Shown piece by piece: positions 61,026 to 64,000 of a DNA stretch of 64,000 bases (its first letter is position 1; each line of letters begins with the position of its first letter). Made by a program: the position numbers and the translations under genes. The DNA lies in assembly GCA_014534095.1 (NCBI GenBank), contig JACVSD010000001.1, positions 1 to 64,000 of the forward strand, in the 5' to 3' direction. The DNA is from Nitrospiraceae bacterium. Its GTDB lineage: Bacteria > Nitrospirota > Nitrospiria > Nitrospirales > Nitrospiraceae. Below the pieces are notes generated by a model. The model did not search any database, had not been told where the DNA came from, and was given only the letters and a program-made list of their open reading frames with translations.

Positions 61026-62012
61026 TTACGCCTCGCTCCGTACGCTGTCAAGATCCGCTGAGCGCGAAGGCCGACCCTGTTCCTGTAGCGCCCTGCTGAC
61101 CTGCTCCATGTCCATTGGAAAGGGTCTCGTGAACGCCATTGTCTCCGCGGTGAGGGGATGTTGAAACCCGAGCGTTCTGGCATGCAGCATCACGCGCGGG
61201 ATGTCGACCTCGCCAATCCGGCATACCTTATTGCCTCCATAGGTTGAGTCTCCGAGGATTGGATGTCCGACCGATGTCAGGTGAACACGCAACTGGTGCG
61301 TCCGGCCGGTTCGTGGATAGAGCAGGACATGAGCGGCGACCTTGCCGTAACGATCATCGACCCGGTATTCCGTCACTGATTCCCGGGGGCTGGTCGTGCG
61401 GGCGGAGAACTTCTTCCGCTCCTTCGTATCACGACCAATGGCCAATTCGATCACGCCGTGGCCTTTCTTGGGGACCCCCCAGATCAAGGCTTCATACACT
61501 CGGATGATCGTATGGTACTTGAACTGCGCGGCGAGGGCCCGGTGCGCCGCATCCGTTTTGGCGATGACCATGACGCCCGATGTTTGTTTGTCCAGCCGAT
61601 GGACGAGCCCGGGGCGCTCCTTACCGCCGATGGCGGACACCGTGCCGCCGGAAGTTTGGAAATGGTGGAGGAGCGCGTTAACCAGCGTCCCTGTCCAATT
61701 GCCGGGGGCCGGATGGACGACAATGTCCGGTGGTTTATTGAGCACCAGCAGACAGTCGTCTTCGAACAGGACTTCCAGCGGGATCGCCTCACCTTTGAGT
61801 TCCAATGGCTCCGCCTTCGGCACGTCCATCGTGATCTTGTCACCGGGCTTGATCTTGTGACTGGCCTTGACGATGTGATCATTGATGCGAATGCGTCCCG
61901 TTTCGATGAGTCGTTGCAGCGCCGAGCGAGAAATGTCCCGCTCGCGGTTCACGAGGAAGACGTCCAGGCGCTTCGGCTGTTCGCCGGCGGTGATAAGAAA
62001 TTCCGTGATCAT
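61026..62012 (-). CDS. rluD: 23S rRNA pseudouridine synthase RluD family
   Basis: 328 aa. An S4 RNA-binding domain (RLDVFLVNRERDISRSALQ) is followed by the pseudouridine synthase domain: LLVLNKPPDIVVHP, the catalytic Asp in GLVHRLDKQTSGVM, and TGRTHQLRVHLTSVGHPI. The combination fits RluD (positions 1911/1915/1917 of 23S rRNA); other RluA-family members are possible. Confidence 0.92.
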   Translation of the reverse strand: MITEFLITAGEQPKRLDVFLVNRERDISRSALQRLIETGRIRINDHIVKASHKIKPGDKITMDVPKAEPLELKGEAIPLEVLFEDDCLLVLNKPPDIVVHPAPGNWTGTLVNALLHHFQTSGGTVSAIGGKERPGLVHRLDKQTSGVMVIAKTDAAHRALAAQFKYHTIIRVYEALIWGVPKKGHGVIELAIGRDTKERKKFSARTTSPRESVTEYRVDDRYGKVAAHVLLYPRTGRTHQLRVHLTSVGHPILGDSTYGGNKVCRIGEVDIPRVMLHARTLGFQHPLTAETMAFTRPFPMDMEQVSRALQEQGRPSRSADLDSVRSEA

Positions 62013-62285
62013 GTGCAGAGGTAGGTATCAGGCTAAAGGGTGCTCTTGCAAGCGGCAGCCGTATGAGTAAGGGGGTCTGTGAAGCTGTGCCAACAGCCTG
62101 GACGGCATCGGTGATTCAGCTCCGTTTGGCCGTCAAGCATTTGTCCGAGCCCCTGAGGCGTATTGCCGCTTGTGGTCATTCGATGGAGAGCGTTGGGTCC
62201 GCTGCACGCGGGGCAGCCATCAGCAGGCTCGACTCGTATAGGAAGACTCGAAGGGTGAGGCGTTCCAAAGAAAGAAACAAGTGGG

Positions 62286-62711
62286 TTACGCTGAGTGGAC
62301 GCTGCGGAGAGTGCGTTCGGCGATCTTTTTTCGAAGGCGGGCTTTCTCCAGACTCATTTCGGCGGCGTGAACCTCGGAAGGCAACCCGCCCGCTTTGAGA
62401 CGCTGCTCGGCTTGCTCCACCGCGGCCTGGGCTCGGTTGATATCGATATCTTCGGCCTTCTCGGCAATTTCCGCCATGATCGTCACCCTCGTCGGCGTCA
62501 CCTCCGCATAGCCCCACAACACGGCCATGTGGTGCGTGTGTTCGCCGATGCGATAACGCAGTTCACCGATGCGCAACGTTGAGAGGAAGTAACAATGACC
62601 CGGCAAGACGCCGAATTCCCCTTCGGAGCCGGGTGCGATGACTTCATCCACCTGCTGGCTCAGGAGCTGTTTCTCCGGCGTGACGACTTCCAATACAATC
62701 TTGCCTGCCAT
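62286..62711 (-). CDS. atpC: ATP synthase epsilon subunit
   Basis: 141 aa. N-terminal beta sandwich: LEVVTPEKQLLSQQVDEVIAPGSEGEFGVLPGH; C-terminal helical hairpin with AAVEQAEQRLKAGG. It is the last gene of the F1 operon, 89 bases after atpD. Confidence 0.96.
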   Translation of the reverse strand: MAGKIVLEVVTPEKQLLSQQVDEVIAPGSEGEFGVLPGHCYFLSTLRIGELRYRIGEHTHHMAVLWGYAEVTPTRVTIMAEIAEKAEDIDINRAQAAVEQAEQRLKAGGLPSEVHAAEMSLEKARLRKKIAERTLRSVHSA

Positions 62712-62800
62712 AAACCGTTCTCTTTCTATTCAGCCAAGCATGGTCAGAGTGTTGCCTTCTGGTGCAGCGGTCCATGAGCACGGAAGGCCCTGTCGATCGC

Positions 62801-64000
<1,200 letters not shown>

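Overview
The window looks like the chromosome of a Nitrospirota bacterium, most likely Nitrospira (nitrite oxidiser or comammox). This is inferred from a complex I cluster with two consecutive nuoM genes, the two-component density, the GC-rich coding style and the many small secreted proteins without close relatives. No rRNA or marker gene in the window settles it. No insertion sequence, transposase, integrase or CRISPR array is visible, so it reads as stable core chromosome.

Layout. 1-3705 (minus): rplI-glyA-nrdR followed by a histidine kinase with an N-terminal Rossmann domain and its response regulator (cut by the left edge). 3866-5468 (plus): a degenerate SF1-helicase-like protein, then tRNA-Leu(CAG). 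5542-6830: a CarH/LitR-type MerR regulator with an intact-looking B12 site, divergent from a small zinc-ribbon gene across a compact control region with two sigma70-like promoters and matching operator candidates. 6915-10307 (plus): three SUMF1/FGE-fold secreted proteins and one small helical secreted protein. 10604-15620 (mostly plus): housekeeping and small genes (TIGR01777 epimerase, a DUF523-DUF1722 fusion, a CbiX-like chelatase, pyrE, a secreted rhodanese). 15641-20096 (minus): a phosphodiester-glycosidase-like protein and a three-gene phosphorelay.

20201-33856 (minus) is the nuo operon in the order A-B-C-D-G-I-J-K-L-M-M-N. nuoH, nuoE and nuoF are absent, and the second NuoM has Ile where the proton-channel TM7 lysine is expected. 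34344-38177 (plus): an OmpA-domain protein and a PriA whose helicase motifs have decayed. 38197-45712 (minus): a membrane protein and two more kinase/regulator pairs, one kinase with a decayed ATPase domain and one with two GAF and six PAS domains. 46113-46196 (minus): tRNA-Leu(GAG). 46423-52039 (plus): HAD phosphatase, queE, pepA, nagZ, a duplicated desulforedoxin-like protein and a PsiE-like protein. 52127-55422 (minus): amino-acid permease, class-I glutamine amidotransferase and two unknowns. 55489-59398 (plus): an M24 peptidase and a zinc/manganese ABC importer. 59902-64000: GNAT, small zinc-ribbon, rluD, and atpC-atpD running off the right edge.

Themes. Signalling is dense: five histidine kinases and four response regulators. 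Energy metabolism is represented by the unusual complex I and the end of the F1 ATPase operon. Two nucleic-acid ATPase homologues and one kinase have kept their fold while losing nucleotide-binding motifs. Several genes have a -10-like hexamer only 3-11 bases before an ATG with no Shine-Dalgarno sequence, which suggests leaderless transcripts. All names come from reading motifs by eye; no database search was run.
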